DNA of 64,000 nt. Origin: Salvia splendens (taxonomy: Eukaryota > Streptophyta > Magnoliopsida > Lamiales > Lamiaceae). Positions 20,192 through 32,805 of the stretch are shown here, in pieces; position 1 is the stretch's first letter; each line of letters begins with the position of its first letter. Under the pieces are notes generated by a model. That model saw nothing but the letters and a program-made list of their open reading frames with translations, was not told the origin of the DNA and did no database searches. The DNA lies in the NCBI RefSeq assembly GCF_004379255.2, contig NC_056037.1, forward strand, positions 17,618,902-17,682,901. The letters are read 5' to 3'. The position numbers were made by a program, and so were the translations under genes.

Positions 20192-21139
20192 TAGGGGTGT
20201 CAATCAGACCGACCCACTCAGATGCGGGCCAATCTGTTCGGTTGTCGGTTATTCGGTGGACTTTTCAAGTTATAATTTTTCGATCCTAACCCTAATCCTT
20301 TAGGTTTCGGGCTAACTCGCCGGACTAATCGGGCCAAAGAAAATTCAACATTACTTCATTTCCAATTTTTGTTTCAATAAAACTTAGAATTCATTTCCAA
20401 TACTTCACATAATAAAGTAATTGAACTATTTAATCTTCCTTATTTTGTAAACAATACAATTATTGTACTCCTTCCGTCCAATGCTACTTGCATATTTTTC
20501 TTTTTGGATTGTAGAATTGAGTAATTAGCGTAATTAAATTAATAATTTAAATGAAATAAGAGAGCACTTAATAAGAGACACTTAATTAAATCTAATACTA
20601 TAAGTAAATAAAAATAGAATAGTGCAAATAGTTTAGAACGGATTGAAAAAGAAGAGAAAATAACATGTGATGAAGGGAGTATAAAATCATAATAATAATA
20701 ATATTTTAAATATAATCTCATGACCTTTGGATAAGAATAATTTAAAACTAATGTATTCTAAAAAGTATAATCATATATTTACAGTGAACAAAAGTGTTTA
20801 GCATATAATTAAACTCTTTTGTCTTTATTATGATTTTTAAAAGAGTTATATTGAAATGTTATTATACATAAACTTTATGAAAGCAAGAACTAATGAAATT
20901 ATGAAAGCATGATCTATATTCGAAACAAATTTTAAATCTTTTATTATTTTAATTAGAAAGCATAACTTGTCGGGCTGACCTATAACTCTATCGGGTCAGC
21001 CCGCCTAACCCGCCATCCCATTCAGGCTGGCCATATAGTCCGTTTTATATTCGGGTGGCAAAAATATAGCCTCAACCCTATAATTTTATCGGGTTATTTT
21101 TTACTGTTCTGTAAGTTTCGAATTAGATTGACATCCCTA
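20192..21139. mobile_element. hAT-like non-autonomous element with nested MITE
   Basis: Ends TAGGGGTGTCAATC (20192) and the inverse GATTGACATCCCTA (ending 21139), the classic short termini of plant hAT-like elements. Subterminal regions contain GGGCTAACTCGCCGGACTAA- and CGGGTCAGCCCGCC-type GC-rich motifs at both ends. The flanking octamers TTTGTAAC and TTCGTGAG match only partly, so the target duplication is decayed. A Stowaway-like MITE is nested at 20466-20681. No transposase is seen. Confidence 0.6.
20466..20681. mobile_element. Stowaway-like MITE nested in hAT-like element
   Basis: Left TACTCCTTCCGTCCAATGC; right end GATGAAGGGAGTA is its imperfect inverse. Non-coding. Confidence 0.5.
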
Positions 21140-22323
21140 TTCGTGAGCATATGTAAAATCAAAACCACATTGGTGTATTTTGAGGCAATTAACTATATGA
21201 GTATATACTAATAAAGATTTCTTTGATCATAAAAATAATTGAGGTTTGTCTCATCATTTAACTCACACGTGAATAGAAAACACAACCACCAACTTCAGCC
21301 ACTATGAATTAGGGGTCAGTCTCGTACCAAAGCATCATTGAAATTGTCAAATGTTGAAAACTTTGGCCTCAAAAATTGATCATAAAAAATGAAATCATAT
21401 AGGAGCACTACTATTTCATCCGTCCGCATAAAGTGAAACATAATTTTTTTTGACATAAAATTTTATGTATTTCATAAATTGAGTGAAAGAAAATAAAGTA
21501 GAAATAAATTTTTTTTTTATTTTAAAAAATGTAGTACCATTTTAAATAGGATATCCACAATAAAAAAGTAAATCATTCTAAATGTGATGAAGGGAGTGAA
21601 AAGGGTATTTCACCATAACCATATGTGTCTACCATTATAGCAGCCAGTTTTATTCCCATTTTGAGTTTTAGGAGACAATCAACCTACATATTTGCATGCT
21701 TTACCTAATCAATTTTATATCCGTACAATATTTACAATATTTCAGCCATCGAACTTAAAAAATTGAGGTTTTCCATGTTTTTTGAGCATTGCACTATAGT
21801 TGGATCCACAATCATTCTGTGAATTTTAATTATTTTATTTCTCTTTTTGGAACATGCTCAGCACCGTACAGATCATTATAGAAGAACTGAAGATTAAATA
21901 AGTAGAATGTTAGAAGAACTAATGAATGTATTATATAGTATTTCTACGAATCATTATAGAAGAACTTTATATTATGGACTCGTTTTAATTGCAATATATA
22001 AATGTGAATTATGATCGTATAATATATTGTATATTTTTAAAGTATTATAGAAAAAGGAACTTAGAAAAAAAATAAAAAATGATTGAATTCAATCTGTATC
22101 ATTTGAGCAATCAACCATAAGGAGCTAGTGGCTTGGATGAGGCCTCTGCTCAGTGGTTGTCGAGCTCGCTGACATCAACTTAGTGATCCACGCGACGACC
22201 TAATTAGCCCTAATTCGAGCCATTTTTTTTACCTTTTGTAGCTGCATTTGTTACCAAATCAGAGAATGAACCTTCAAATCTTAATTACTCCCAAACATGC
22301 ATCATTAAAGATTTCCAAACCAA
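21140..22323. other. Intergenic with a degraded MITE
   Basis: Positions about 21409-21598 run from CATCCGTCCGCATAAAGTG to TGATGAAGGGAGTG, a decayed Stowaway-like copy. The rest shows no gene. Confidence 0.4.
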
Positions 22324-22408
22324 TGGGTCGTAGCGCAGTTGGCAGCGTGGAGTTGTGGTGACCTTGAGGTCACGGGTTCAGTATACCTGAGGTCAAATAA
22401 AAAAAATG
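22324..22408 (+). mobile_element. tRNA-derived SINE head
   Basis: GGGTCGTAGCGCAGTTGGCA resembles a pol III box A, and GGTCACGGGTTCAGTATACC a box B with one change from GGTTCGA. An A-rich tract (AATAAAAAAAA) follows. Immediately downstream a unit containing CCGTTCAACTTTAGATC is tandemly repeated about three times (22410-22461). No target duplication was found, so it may be a truncated SINE or a tRNA pseudogene. Confidence 0.5.
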
Positions 22409-22461
22409 TCCAACTTTAGATCTAACCGTTCAACTTTAGATCCAACCGTTCAACTTTAGTT

Positions 22462-24074
22462 TCATACTATAATACAGTATTATTTATAATTCATATTTTT
22501 CATCATCTACCTTGAAGTTATGATCAAGTAAAAGAAGACTTAATATTTCAATATTTAATCCCAGATTTTATCTAGTTGTTTTTATTTTTTCTTGTTTTTT
22601 AATTGTGATCTGTGCTATTTTGTCTATAAGTAGCTACCTTGTACGAATTCTAGAGATTTGAGACTAACTCTTTACGTTGATATAAATTCAGTTTTTTATA
22701 TCCAACACTTCATTTACTTTATTCAATTCTATATAATACTTTTGATTGCTTAAAAACCAGCAAATGCATAATTAAATAGCATGTGGAAATCGAGACAATC
22801 CATATATTAAATATGATTGATAACACTATAGTTAATATCCCAAAAAGGTAAATAGAAAATACAGCTTATCTTTTTAAAATATTTAGCTATATTTTTTTAT
22901 TTTAATATATTCAATAATTATATTTAAAATTATATGCCATTTAAAATATGATCTTTTAAATGAGACCGACACGTACTACTTGAAATCCATAAAATCAAAT
23001 AGCACACCAGAGTTGGCCATCGAATATAGAACTCTTTATTGCAGCATTTGGAATTAATTATTGTTGCATTAACATATACAATTAATGATATCCGTGGACA
23101 AAATTACACATACCAAATATTCCATTCTGCAAGGCTTTGGTGGTTATTTATAATTCGTGTTTCTAAAAAATTGATGTACAATTTGTGATGTTGACCTTGA
23201 TGTTCCCCGAATTATTTCAAAACAAATGAAAAAAAATAAAATATGTAAGCAGATAAACATAGACGTAGACATTTCATAAAACAAAGTAAAGAAAAGGAAT
23301 TTATTCGCCATTTAAAGTGAATCATTTTCTGATTTTTCACGTCGCATAACCGTGTGATTCCGAGCCCATTCAATTAGGTGATGGGGTATCATAATTCATA
23401 ATTAAATAAAACTTTCCTAAAAAACTAAATTAAACTTAAGTGTTTCGAGTAATGTCCTATTTAATAACCGACAATTTTGAAATTAAAATGATCCGTTTGA
23501 AAATGACAAGAGCCGCAAAATGGTGGAAATAGTTTAGTATTCTTTGGTTACGCCTTGAGAGAAAATAATATTTTATTAGCTTCAGAAAGTACATTATTTA
23601 ATAAATACTAATTGCTTTTGTTGGTAATCTAATGATATGCAATAATTAATTAATCTACCAGATCTGGACGTTTATACATAATCTTCAATCAAATCTTTCT
23701 TTGTCATCCTTCACAGAGTCTACTGTTTGTAAGTTCAGATTTCGTTGTCACACATAAATAATAGATTAGTTCAAAACAAGAATGTCATTTTCCTGACATG
23801 GCCTCAATTTTTTATTTATTTACACGTATATGGATGTTGTTGTGATTCGTTAGATATAAAATATAAGAATATATAATCACAAACAAGTAATAATAAATAT
23901 AATAAAAATATTCTTAAACCGTAAAAGAACAACGTTAGAAATAGTAATCACAAGGACACAGTTTAAATGAAAAATTCATTAAAAGAAACTAAAAAGTATT
24001 CTGAAAATTTCAATAAAAGAAAACCTAATCATTCAATAAATAACAAAAGAATTCCTACTAAAAACTAGGAGTAA
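22462..24074. other. Gene-free AT-rich region
   Basis: No recognisable coding, RNA or repeat feature on either strand. Confidence 0.4.
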
Positions 24075-24083
24075 TATATAAAA

Positions 24084-25024
24084 GAGTGAACTACACTAAT
24101 AGTCTCTGAACTGGTCGAAAAATACACCAATGGTCCCTAAAAATCATTTTTGGTACGATAAGACTAAAGTAACCCTAGGCACCATTAGTGTAAATATTTA
24201 ATGTTTAGGGCTATTTTGGACCTTTCTACTCTCCCTTAATTTTTTTTTTCTTTTTTCTTTCATAATAATTTTCTTTTAAATTCTCAATTAAACCCTCATT
24301 TAGATAATATTTGACGCTTTATAATTGCAAAAATTTAAATAAGAAACCAAATGTTTAAATTATGATTTATTTATTTTTATTATTAAATATTATTTATTAT
24401 ACAACTCAATCAATCAGTATATTTGCGAAGAAAAAAATTAAATCTAATAGTAACAATTTTTAATAAAAATATTAAAGTGGACTATAAAAAATTCAACTTA
24501 AAAGTTTTAAATTTGAAAAGAAAAAAATATTATAGTGAACTATAATAATTTTTTATTTAAAAAATGTTACTCAAATTTTTAAATGTTACTCCCTATACTT
24601 AACTGAAAAATAAATATTTTAATTGCGTTAATTAAAATATAGTATAGTGAAAAATATTTTTTTAAGTATAATAATTAAAATTTAAGTGAATTATATCTAG
24701 CGTAATTTAAAGTGAACTCTTGCAGGTAACATTTTTTACTAAAAATATTAAAATAAACTATTGTAATTTTTTCATTATAAAGTTTAATAGGTGCTTTTGT
24801 GTATGTCCAAAAAAATTGCATGATTAAAGAGGTACCAAAATTGTAATTTTCAGATACCAAAAATGCCCTCCATGTCAATTAGGAGATTTTTCAAATGCAG
24901 AGGGGTATAAAAGACCGCCAGGTATAAAAAATGTAATTTTTAGGGACCAAAAAGGTTATAAAATATTTTTAGGGACCATATTCCATTTATCGACAAGATC
25001 AGGGACTATTAGTGTAGTTCACTC
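24084..25024. mobile_element. Non-autonomous Mutator-like (MULE) MITE
   Basis: Perfect 9-bp direct repeats TATATAAAA flank it (24075-24083 and 25025-25033). The terminal inverted repeats extend about 70 bp, starting GAGTGAACTACACTAATAGT at each end and including ATGGTCCCTAAAAAT. A 9-bp target duplication with long TIRs is diagnostic of the Mutator superfamily. The 941-bp interior has no transposase. Confidence 0.88.
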
Positions 25025-25329
25025 TATATAAAATTAGTTAAAAATGGCTTGATATATTCTTAATACAAATAGCAAGGTGGATGAATCTTCAATTGTATTA
25101 TATGATAAAGAATGTCATTAATCCTCTCTTATTGGTTCCTTGATTTTCTGTCTGATGGAGTAAAACATTGTGTAAAAATAAAAGAAAATATGATAGAAAA
25201 GATCAGATAAAAAGATATGAACCATGAGCCTAAGAGTTCTTTTTATAGTGTAGAGAATGTTGAGATCTGATAGTTTTTTTAATGTTAACTATATCTGATG
25301 TGGGGAATGAAACAGACTTAAAAAGGGCT

Positions 25330-25930
25330 AAAAATCACGTGGGTCGCTGGGTCGAGATCGCCTGGATGCAGTTTGGGCACACTGCTTTGAGCCATAACTT
25401 TCTCTACCGAAATCCGAATGAGGTTTGCAAAGTACCCATGTGAGGCCCTTTTGAAGTTGAAATTGAAGACAATTGTGGTCTTCAAACATCTTTTGAAAAT
25501 AATTTTTGTAGGTCGACTACTATTTACACTTTGACTTTCTTCCTTTGTCTATTTTTTATTTTTATTTTTGAGTTACTACCTATAGGATCAAACTTAGAAC
25601 ATAATTAGTCTACAAAACTCTTAAAAGTGAATAAAACGAATGGAAAAAGTATCATCAAAGTGTGTAGTCTGGCACGCTAGTTTGAGCCCTGCATAGTCTT
25701 CGTAAGACGACCATAACTTTCTGTAACGGACTCCAAATAAGGCATGCATATCTATGAGAAGTTGTTTCGAAGATGAAGACATTGGTGATGTTCCAAGAAC
25801 ATTTCAAAATTATCTTTGTAGGCTCATTATTGTTTACTTTCTGACTCCCGTTGTCTATTTTATCTTGAGTTACTACGTATAGGATCAAACTTACAACATA
25901 GTTAATCTAAAAAACACTTAAAAGCGCATA
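25330..25930. repeat. Tandem duplication, period about 297 bp
   Basis: GAGTTACTAC followed by TATAGGATCAAACTTA occurs at 25570 and 25867. Before each lies the block CCATAACTTTCT, AAGATGAAGAC or AAGTTGAAATTGAAGAC, and TTTGTAGG. The two copies are about 80% alike. No coding content is recognised; a retrotransposon origin is possible but unproven. Confidence 0.6.
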
Positions 25931-27945
25931 AAACTTGGGGGGGGGGAAGATCATGAAAATGTGATTCCCAAACATAGGACTTGCTCACCCTCAAGCAAGA
26001 TAAACAATCAAGTACAAGCATGTTTAATTCAAATGATCCTAGTGTCTCAAAAAATCGTTGCTAAATCAAAGAGAAAAATTCATTCGACTATTCTTGCTTT
26101 TTAATCCTTTCCAAAAACAAATTAAGCAAAATTCCTCAGCAAAATACCAAAATCAATGCACAAATCAAAAAGGTTATTTGGTTGTAATGAGACTTTTTGG
26201 ATAACATGGGATAAATATTAGAAATCAATCAAATAAAAAATACTAGCAAATCCCATAAACAATCTCTCACAACTTCATAATAAAGCAAGAAATTTTCAGA
26301 GATTAACCACTCCCAAGCTTGATATTTTTCAACATAACAAAGCAAACATGTCTTCTTTTTAACATTTTCATCATTACACTTTTTTATTTTCCACAATTTT
26401 TCTTCTTCTTTTATTTAGCCTTGTATTTTCTTCTTTGAAAAAGTTGTCTTATTCTTTAGATTTTTATTCATAAAACAACTTTTCACTTTGTATCACAAGT
26501 GTATATATGATACCACCTAATAATCATTCAAGTTTATAACCTTGTCTTCTAAAACAGATTTAATTCTTGATTTGCATAAAAGGTAATTTTTTATCTATAG
26601 AAATATGCTTGAGATTCTTTTATTTGATCCATTGTCTGTCTAACTGGATTCTAAATTAGATTTAATTTTGTGAATTAACTGATGAAAAATGACAACACAA
26701 TATATGATCGAAAATGTGATTATATATCTATGTCCAACTCTAATAAATTTCATTAGGAACCGCAAAAATACAAATCCAATTACCCAACTCAATCGCATCA
26801 TCTGTTTAATTTCTTAGGCATGATGCAATGATTGGATTATATAATAAAAAGTTTGCTTTATGAAGTCAAAAATAGATTATTTTTAATAACCATATGATTA
26901 TATTTTATTTTGAATTTTTAAAAATCTATTTCAATTAAGGTTTAGAAGTAGGTAAAGAGAAGGGAGATATATGAGAAGGGTTCATGTGAAAGCATGTAGG
27001 CATGCAATAATAGAAAAAAGCTTTTGGAGTTTGATGAGTGCTTGTATTAGAAGGGCATGCTTGTGAGTAGTCATCTTCATGCATGTGTGTATATGTGAAT
27101 GTGATGGGATTGGCTTTGGCTTTGGCTTTGGCCCCTCCTTTTCTGTCCTTGTCATTTGTTTGATAATGACATCATACATCATGCCTTCCAACGCATACAT
27201 GATGCATCCCATTGCTTCTCTACCATTCTCCTTAATTAGTTCATCTCAATCATCAACAAAGAGAGTTTGGTCTAATACTCTTGGTCGGCCGTTAGGAAGA
27301 AGATATGGAGAATATCATATTGGCCTATTACTAACAAGAATGTATTATTTCAGTTGCCACGTTAACATTTGATTCGAACTCTAATCATATCACAGTACCT
27401 TCAATTATTCAGTACCCCCAATTAAGTCACAACTCAAATTTTTTTTCAAATTATTCTCCGATTTCATAATCATTAATATTCATTATCTGGTCCTATTTGT
27501 GAGCAATGCGTTATATCGGACCGAACCTCACGCCCGATTTGCCACCCCATCTAGGGTGTCATTTGCGGTCGGGCCCTTCCTTGCATTGTCCACTTCCGAT
27601 CTTCCATATCGGAATTTCAAGTCTTAGGTAGGTTTGGCCATTTTTTCGTCTCACGCCTAAAGGTCATAAGTATAACAAATTATTTTACTAATTGGGGTTT
27701 TTTTTTTACTAATTTGAACTAATTTAAGAAACCATTTGTTCCACATATTGTATAAAGTTTTTTATTTGTACATGTCATGCATGATGATTGGTATAGTTTC
27801 AGTTCTAGTAATTGTATGATGTGCCTAACTAATCTTTTCTTGAACTTATTATTACTTAGAGATACCAAAAGTGAATTTACATTTGTCAAATATATATTGG
27901 AGTATAACCTTTTACGACAAGTTGGTCGAGGAATGAATTGAATAC
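25931..27945. other. Gene-free AT-rich region
   Basis: Begins with a GGGGGGGGG run at about 25937-25945. Short open frames around 26982-27372 lack domains and are not called. Confidence 0.4.
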
Positions 27946-27953
27946 AGCACTTC

Positions 27954-28072
27954 GTGTGTATGAGTTGGTCTAGTGATAGAATTGTAACTTTGGCCTCAGA
28001 TTCGAGTCATCCATAGTGCATCCTATAAATTTAAATTCATTTAGTTATCATAAATAAAATATAAATAAATAA
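27954..28072 (+). mobile_element. tRNA-derived SINE, 119 bp
   Basis: Flanked by perfect 8-bp repeats AGCACTTC (27946-27953 and 28073-28080). Box A-like GAGTTGGTCTAGTGATAGAA and box B-like CAGATTCGAGTCAT are followed by an A-rich tail AAATATAAATAAATAA. Size, boxes and tail fit a short plant SINE. Confidence 0.75.
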
Positions 28073-28080
28073 AGCACTTC

Positions 28081-31000
28081 TAAATTTTAGATGTTATCAA
28101 AGGAAGAATAAAATTAGAAGCTCATGAAGTGTGACAAGAGAATATTAAACAGGCAATAGTTCAACAACAACACAAAGACACAATTTTAAACTAGGTGTAG
28201 TGGAGTACTAAATTATTGTTGAAAGAAATAGGAATATTATAAATTTTACATGAATGAACCCATCCATAGTCATAGATAGAGATAGATTACATGACTTTTC
28301 ACGCATGATCAAGAGATTTCGATTCGACGATCTAGACAAGTTTCCTTTGACTGTTTTGGTCAGTAGTCTTATATCAATTATTTGATCAATAATTAAATAG
28401 TTCAACCTATGTACCCCATATATATTTAAGTACCTATCACATTAATTAAGAAACATACCTTCGATTATAACTTGAAATAGACCCAACAACTTTGTAAAAT
28501 AAAATAAAAAAGAGTCGCTCAACTTGTTTGATAGTAGGGATTATATAAGGTCCAAATTAAACCTGCTCGTGCAACCTTTCTTAATGTGAATTTTTATTTT
28601 ATTTTTCCTTTTTTTATTTTTTTATAATATATTTGTCACTAACATACAATTGTTAGGGTTTTCAATCAAATTCTAAACTAGTTTAATAGGCCTCAATCCA
28701 AAATAAGTGAGGCATTTATGCCCAGCATAGAAGATGGCCCAAAATTTGACCAAAATTTTCTGATTGATTTAATTATTACTACAAAATTGACTTCCTAAGT
28801 ATTATCTACTCAATACATATGACTATATGATAAATAAAATATCTTTATGGGGGCAAAAAATAGATGAGGTCAGTGCTTACCCAAACAACCTTGATTTTAA
28901 CATCAAACTCAATCCTTCCAGATTTGATAAATTGAAAATATTCGATGCTGACAGTTTAATATGGCTATTTCCAATCATGATTGGCTGTTTCCAGATATTG
29001 TGAAATGTGCATTTGTGTTCCCACTTCCCACTCACTGATTGAAATGAATTTTCCAAATTATTCTCAACCCTTTATATATTATTATGCCATCCAATTGGAT
29101 GCGAACATGTTATAGGTTCACAATTGAAACCCATTTGATATAGAGATCATTATAATATATTCTTTATCCTTATCAATTAATCCCTCGAAATAATAGATCA
29201 TTTTTTTATCATTTTTGGACGTTCATGATTTAAAGTTTCATTTATCTTTTTCTATTCTTATTAAATGGATCCTACCCTGCACCTAATTCATTACACTCAC
29301 ATTTTATTATAAAATTAATATATAAAAGTGGAGTTCATATTCCACTAACTCATATTTTCATTTTTCTTCACAAAGTTAAACAATTTAAAACTCGTGTCAA
29401 GTCAAAATGGGACTCGAAAAGGCGATGTTTATTAAAACTTCATTAAACATTGATATTACTACATCGCTCGCTTCTTCATTAATCATTATTGCATAGACTA
29501 TATACAAAAAGAAATTAATGAGCCCCTAACGCATCGAGAGATATTTATATAGCACGACATTATAATTTTAAAAGGTTTTTAATCGAACAAATTCAAAATA
29601 TTTTACTTAAACTAAATAGGCCTTGACTTGTTTGGCTTCATTTATACAAACAATTTGAGAGGAGTTCGGGTAAATATAGTTATAAGAACCTGAAAAATTG
29701 AAACTATGCATAATCGAGACGAAGTCAAATGAAACTTTAGGCCCAAAATAAACACTATGCTAGAAGTTATATAATATCAAAAATATATGATAAATAAATT
29801 TGATTTAAAAAAGGAAAATAATTTCAAATGCGACGGGCCCTATCACTATTGGGCCTGTAATGCTATATAATGGATGGGCTCAATAACTGTGGGCTTTTCA
29901 CTGCCACGAGCCCGTAAATTAGAAATAAGAGATTAAAAGAAAACAAGAAAACATAAAAAAGGGTATGGAATAACGTAATCTTATTTTTTGAGATATAAAC
30001 CTTTGCAAAATTTTGGGTTACTGGCCCAGCTACAGGCTATTTTATTTTTATTATAATTAATATTCATAACGATATTTATGTTATTTTTTCAAATATCCTC
30101 TTTAATGTATGTATAATTTTATGCATTGAAATGCACTTCAATGTTTATTACTATTATTGTTATCCATTAACTATGTCATCACAACGATTGTGATACACAA
30201 AAGTTATGATTATTGATTAACACTAAATTACACTTAATCCATCAGGATGAAAATATCTCACTTCTGTGAAAGAAACAAAATTGTAGGAGATGTTGCTCAT
30301 TGTATCTAGATGATGAGAGAAATGTAGTTGAATCTTTTAATAAAGTGAAAGAAATTCAATAATTTCTAATGTTTTGCTAACTTTCATTCAATTTTAATTT
30401 TAATTAATTCAAGTCATTTAAATCAAACACAATTTTAATCCAAATATTTCTCAATTTTTACTTCTTCAACTAATATAACACATGTGCGATACACAAATTT
30501 TTAAATTAATTTATAATAATTCAAATTTATAAAAACTAATCAATAACTATAAAAATGAATACATACAGATAACAACAATTTAATATACAATAAAATAACA
30601 AGTAATAAATTTGGTTAAACAAGGAAAATAATCCAACTAATAAAACTATAACACCCCAACTTTTTCCTATTTTCTTCTTAGCTGTTCTTGAAAGAACGTC
30701 GATTGCAGCCAAAATTTTTATTCAATTTTTATTCAATAGCTCAAGTTCTTTTTACGTTTGAAGGACTCGATTACGTGATCATTTGGAAAGATGCAAATGG
30801 AATCAAGAAAAGAATGTGTTTTATTGACGATAAAAAGGAATTTGAATTTTAGTACTTTGTACCAAGTCTCAAATTTTACAAATAAGATTAATACTTGGGC
30901 CTAAACCAAATTCTACTTATGTTGAAAGACCCATTCTTGGAGAAGCCCATGATCAGGCTGGGCCGGAAATAACGGACAGCAGCGAAGCAGAGGAGGCGGT

Positions 31001-32656
31001 ATTCCCGGCCTGGAGGAACGGCGACTGTGAAGGCAGACGGAATTGGTTGATAGAGGAAGGAAATGGACATTTTCAAATCCCATATTTGGAATTCAAGTAA
31101 TGAGAAAATGAGATGTGAGTGTGCTTCATTTGTTCTATTTAATATATTGGGCCTCAGGATTTGGTTCAAGCAATATGGATAAATAGTTGTTTGGGTTGGA
31201 GTTATATTTAAAGATAGGGCAGTGATTTAGAGACATGTGTTTTTTTTACCCTAACTATAGTTTATATTTTGCCTATTATGTCCTCAATTCCACCATATCC
31301 TATCATATACTCAACACCCCAACTCCATTTTGGGCAGCTAGCTGCTTAATTCTATTCTTAATAGATTTTGTATGATTTTGATTTTTTTTAAAAATTTTTA
31401 TATTTTTAAGATACCAATGGGTAGTTTGCATTTTATTTTATTTTATCCTAATTTATAGTAATATTTTAAATGTTATGATATATATATAGAGAGAGATGAT
31501 ATTATATTCTAAAAATATTAAATATTATATATGTAGTTTTAAAATATTAAATATATAAGATAAGGACATGTGATTATATTTTATAAAGGTTCAACTGTAA
31601 TGTTCTAAAATTTTAAAATTTATAGCAATTAACTTTTTTAAATAAAGAATCTGAATCAAAATTATAAAATCAATTATTATTTATACATCTTATACTACCA
31701 AATTTCAATTTGTTTTATATTATAGTGATTCAGCTAAGAACTTTAATATTCTATAAAGAAAAAAAAATATTAACTATATATAGCTATAAAATTTTAAACA
31801 AATGAGATCATTTAAGAACATGTGATTATTTTTTTATCGATGTTTAGCAATAACATTCCACAAAATTTATGAATTCAAAAACATTAAAATCATAACCAGA
31901 AACTCAATTTGTATTAATATATGACACAACATATGTAAAATTTTAATTTGTTTCACTGTAAAATGAATTGAGCTAAAATTTCTAAAACTAAGAATCAATA
32001 AATAACAATTTTGATTTGTAGTTTAAATTATGGAGTACAATATATGTTTTTGTGATTTTTTTTATCAATGTTTGACGTAACGTTCTAGGATGTTAAAAAA
32101 AATTAGTTTTGAAAAAAAAAGAATTAAAATCAAAATTATAAAATTCTTAAAATCAAAACTGAAGACTCAATTATATTAGTTTATCAAATTTTAATTTATT
32201 GCATGTTATATTGAATTTAGGAGAGAACTCTAATATTTTAGAATGGAAAAGAAAAATATTAACTTTATATATTAATCTGACAAGTTAAAAACGTGGGAAT
32301 AATTTATTTTTTTTTTATCAAAATTTGATGTAAAGTTTAAAAAATTAAGAATTTAAATAAATTAAAATTTTGGAAATCAAAGAATGATTAAATTTTAGAA
32401 ATTCTAATATTTTATAAATATAAAAGAAAATATTAAATCAATGAGTTAAGAGCTTGTTATTACTTTTTATTGTTTGACTGTACTAAACCAAAAATTTAAG
32501 AATTATAGAATTGTTTGGAGTATTTTGAAAGGTAAAGAATTAAAATTAAAATTGTGAAAACTTTTAAATCAAAGCCATAAACTCAATTAGTATTAATATA
32601 TCATATATCAAATTTTTAGTTTGTTGCATGTTGTAGTAAATTGAGCTGAGAACACT
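28081..32656. other. Gene-free AT-rich region
   Basis: No gene recognised. About 29180-29418 has degraded Stowaway-like ends (TCCCTCGAAATAATAGATC and AATGGGACTCGAAAAG). A locally GC-richer stretch at 30940-31060 lies inside an uninformative open frame. From about 31440 to 33000 there are diffuse AATATT/TTAAAATTT-type repeats with recurring phrases such as CATGTGATTATATTTTT and AATTTTAATTTGTT, suggesting an old, diverged tandem repeat. Confidence 0.4.
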
Positions 32657-32673
32657 AATATTTAGAAAGAAGA

Positions 32674-32788
32674 CAACAAAGCTCAATTCAATTGATAAGA
32701 CATTCCCCCCAACCAATAGGCAGGGGGTTCGAGTCACCACCGGGGTAGATGGGGAACTATTGCTGATCCTCTTTAAAAAAAGAAAAAA
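32674..32788 (+). mobile_element. tRNA-derived SINE with 17-bp imperfect target duplication
   Basis: Flanked by AATATTTAGAAAGAAGA (32657-32673) and AATATTTAAAAAGAATA (32789-32805), 15 of 17 identical. Box A-like AATTCAATTGATAAGACATT and box B GGGGTTCGAGTCACCA lie at SINE spacing, ending in an A-rich tail. Confidence 0.7.
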
Positions 32789-32805
32789 AATATTTAAAAA
32801 GAATA

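Noticed and set aside
26982..27372. Overlapping opposite-strand open frames of 76 and 97 codons
   Set aside because: No domain, no signal peptide and no conserved motif; the composition is explained by TTTGGC repeats.
30888..31169. 93-codon minus-strand open frame in a GC-richer patch
   Set aside because: No recognisable domain and no supporting splice or promoter signals.
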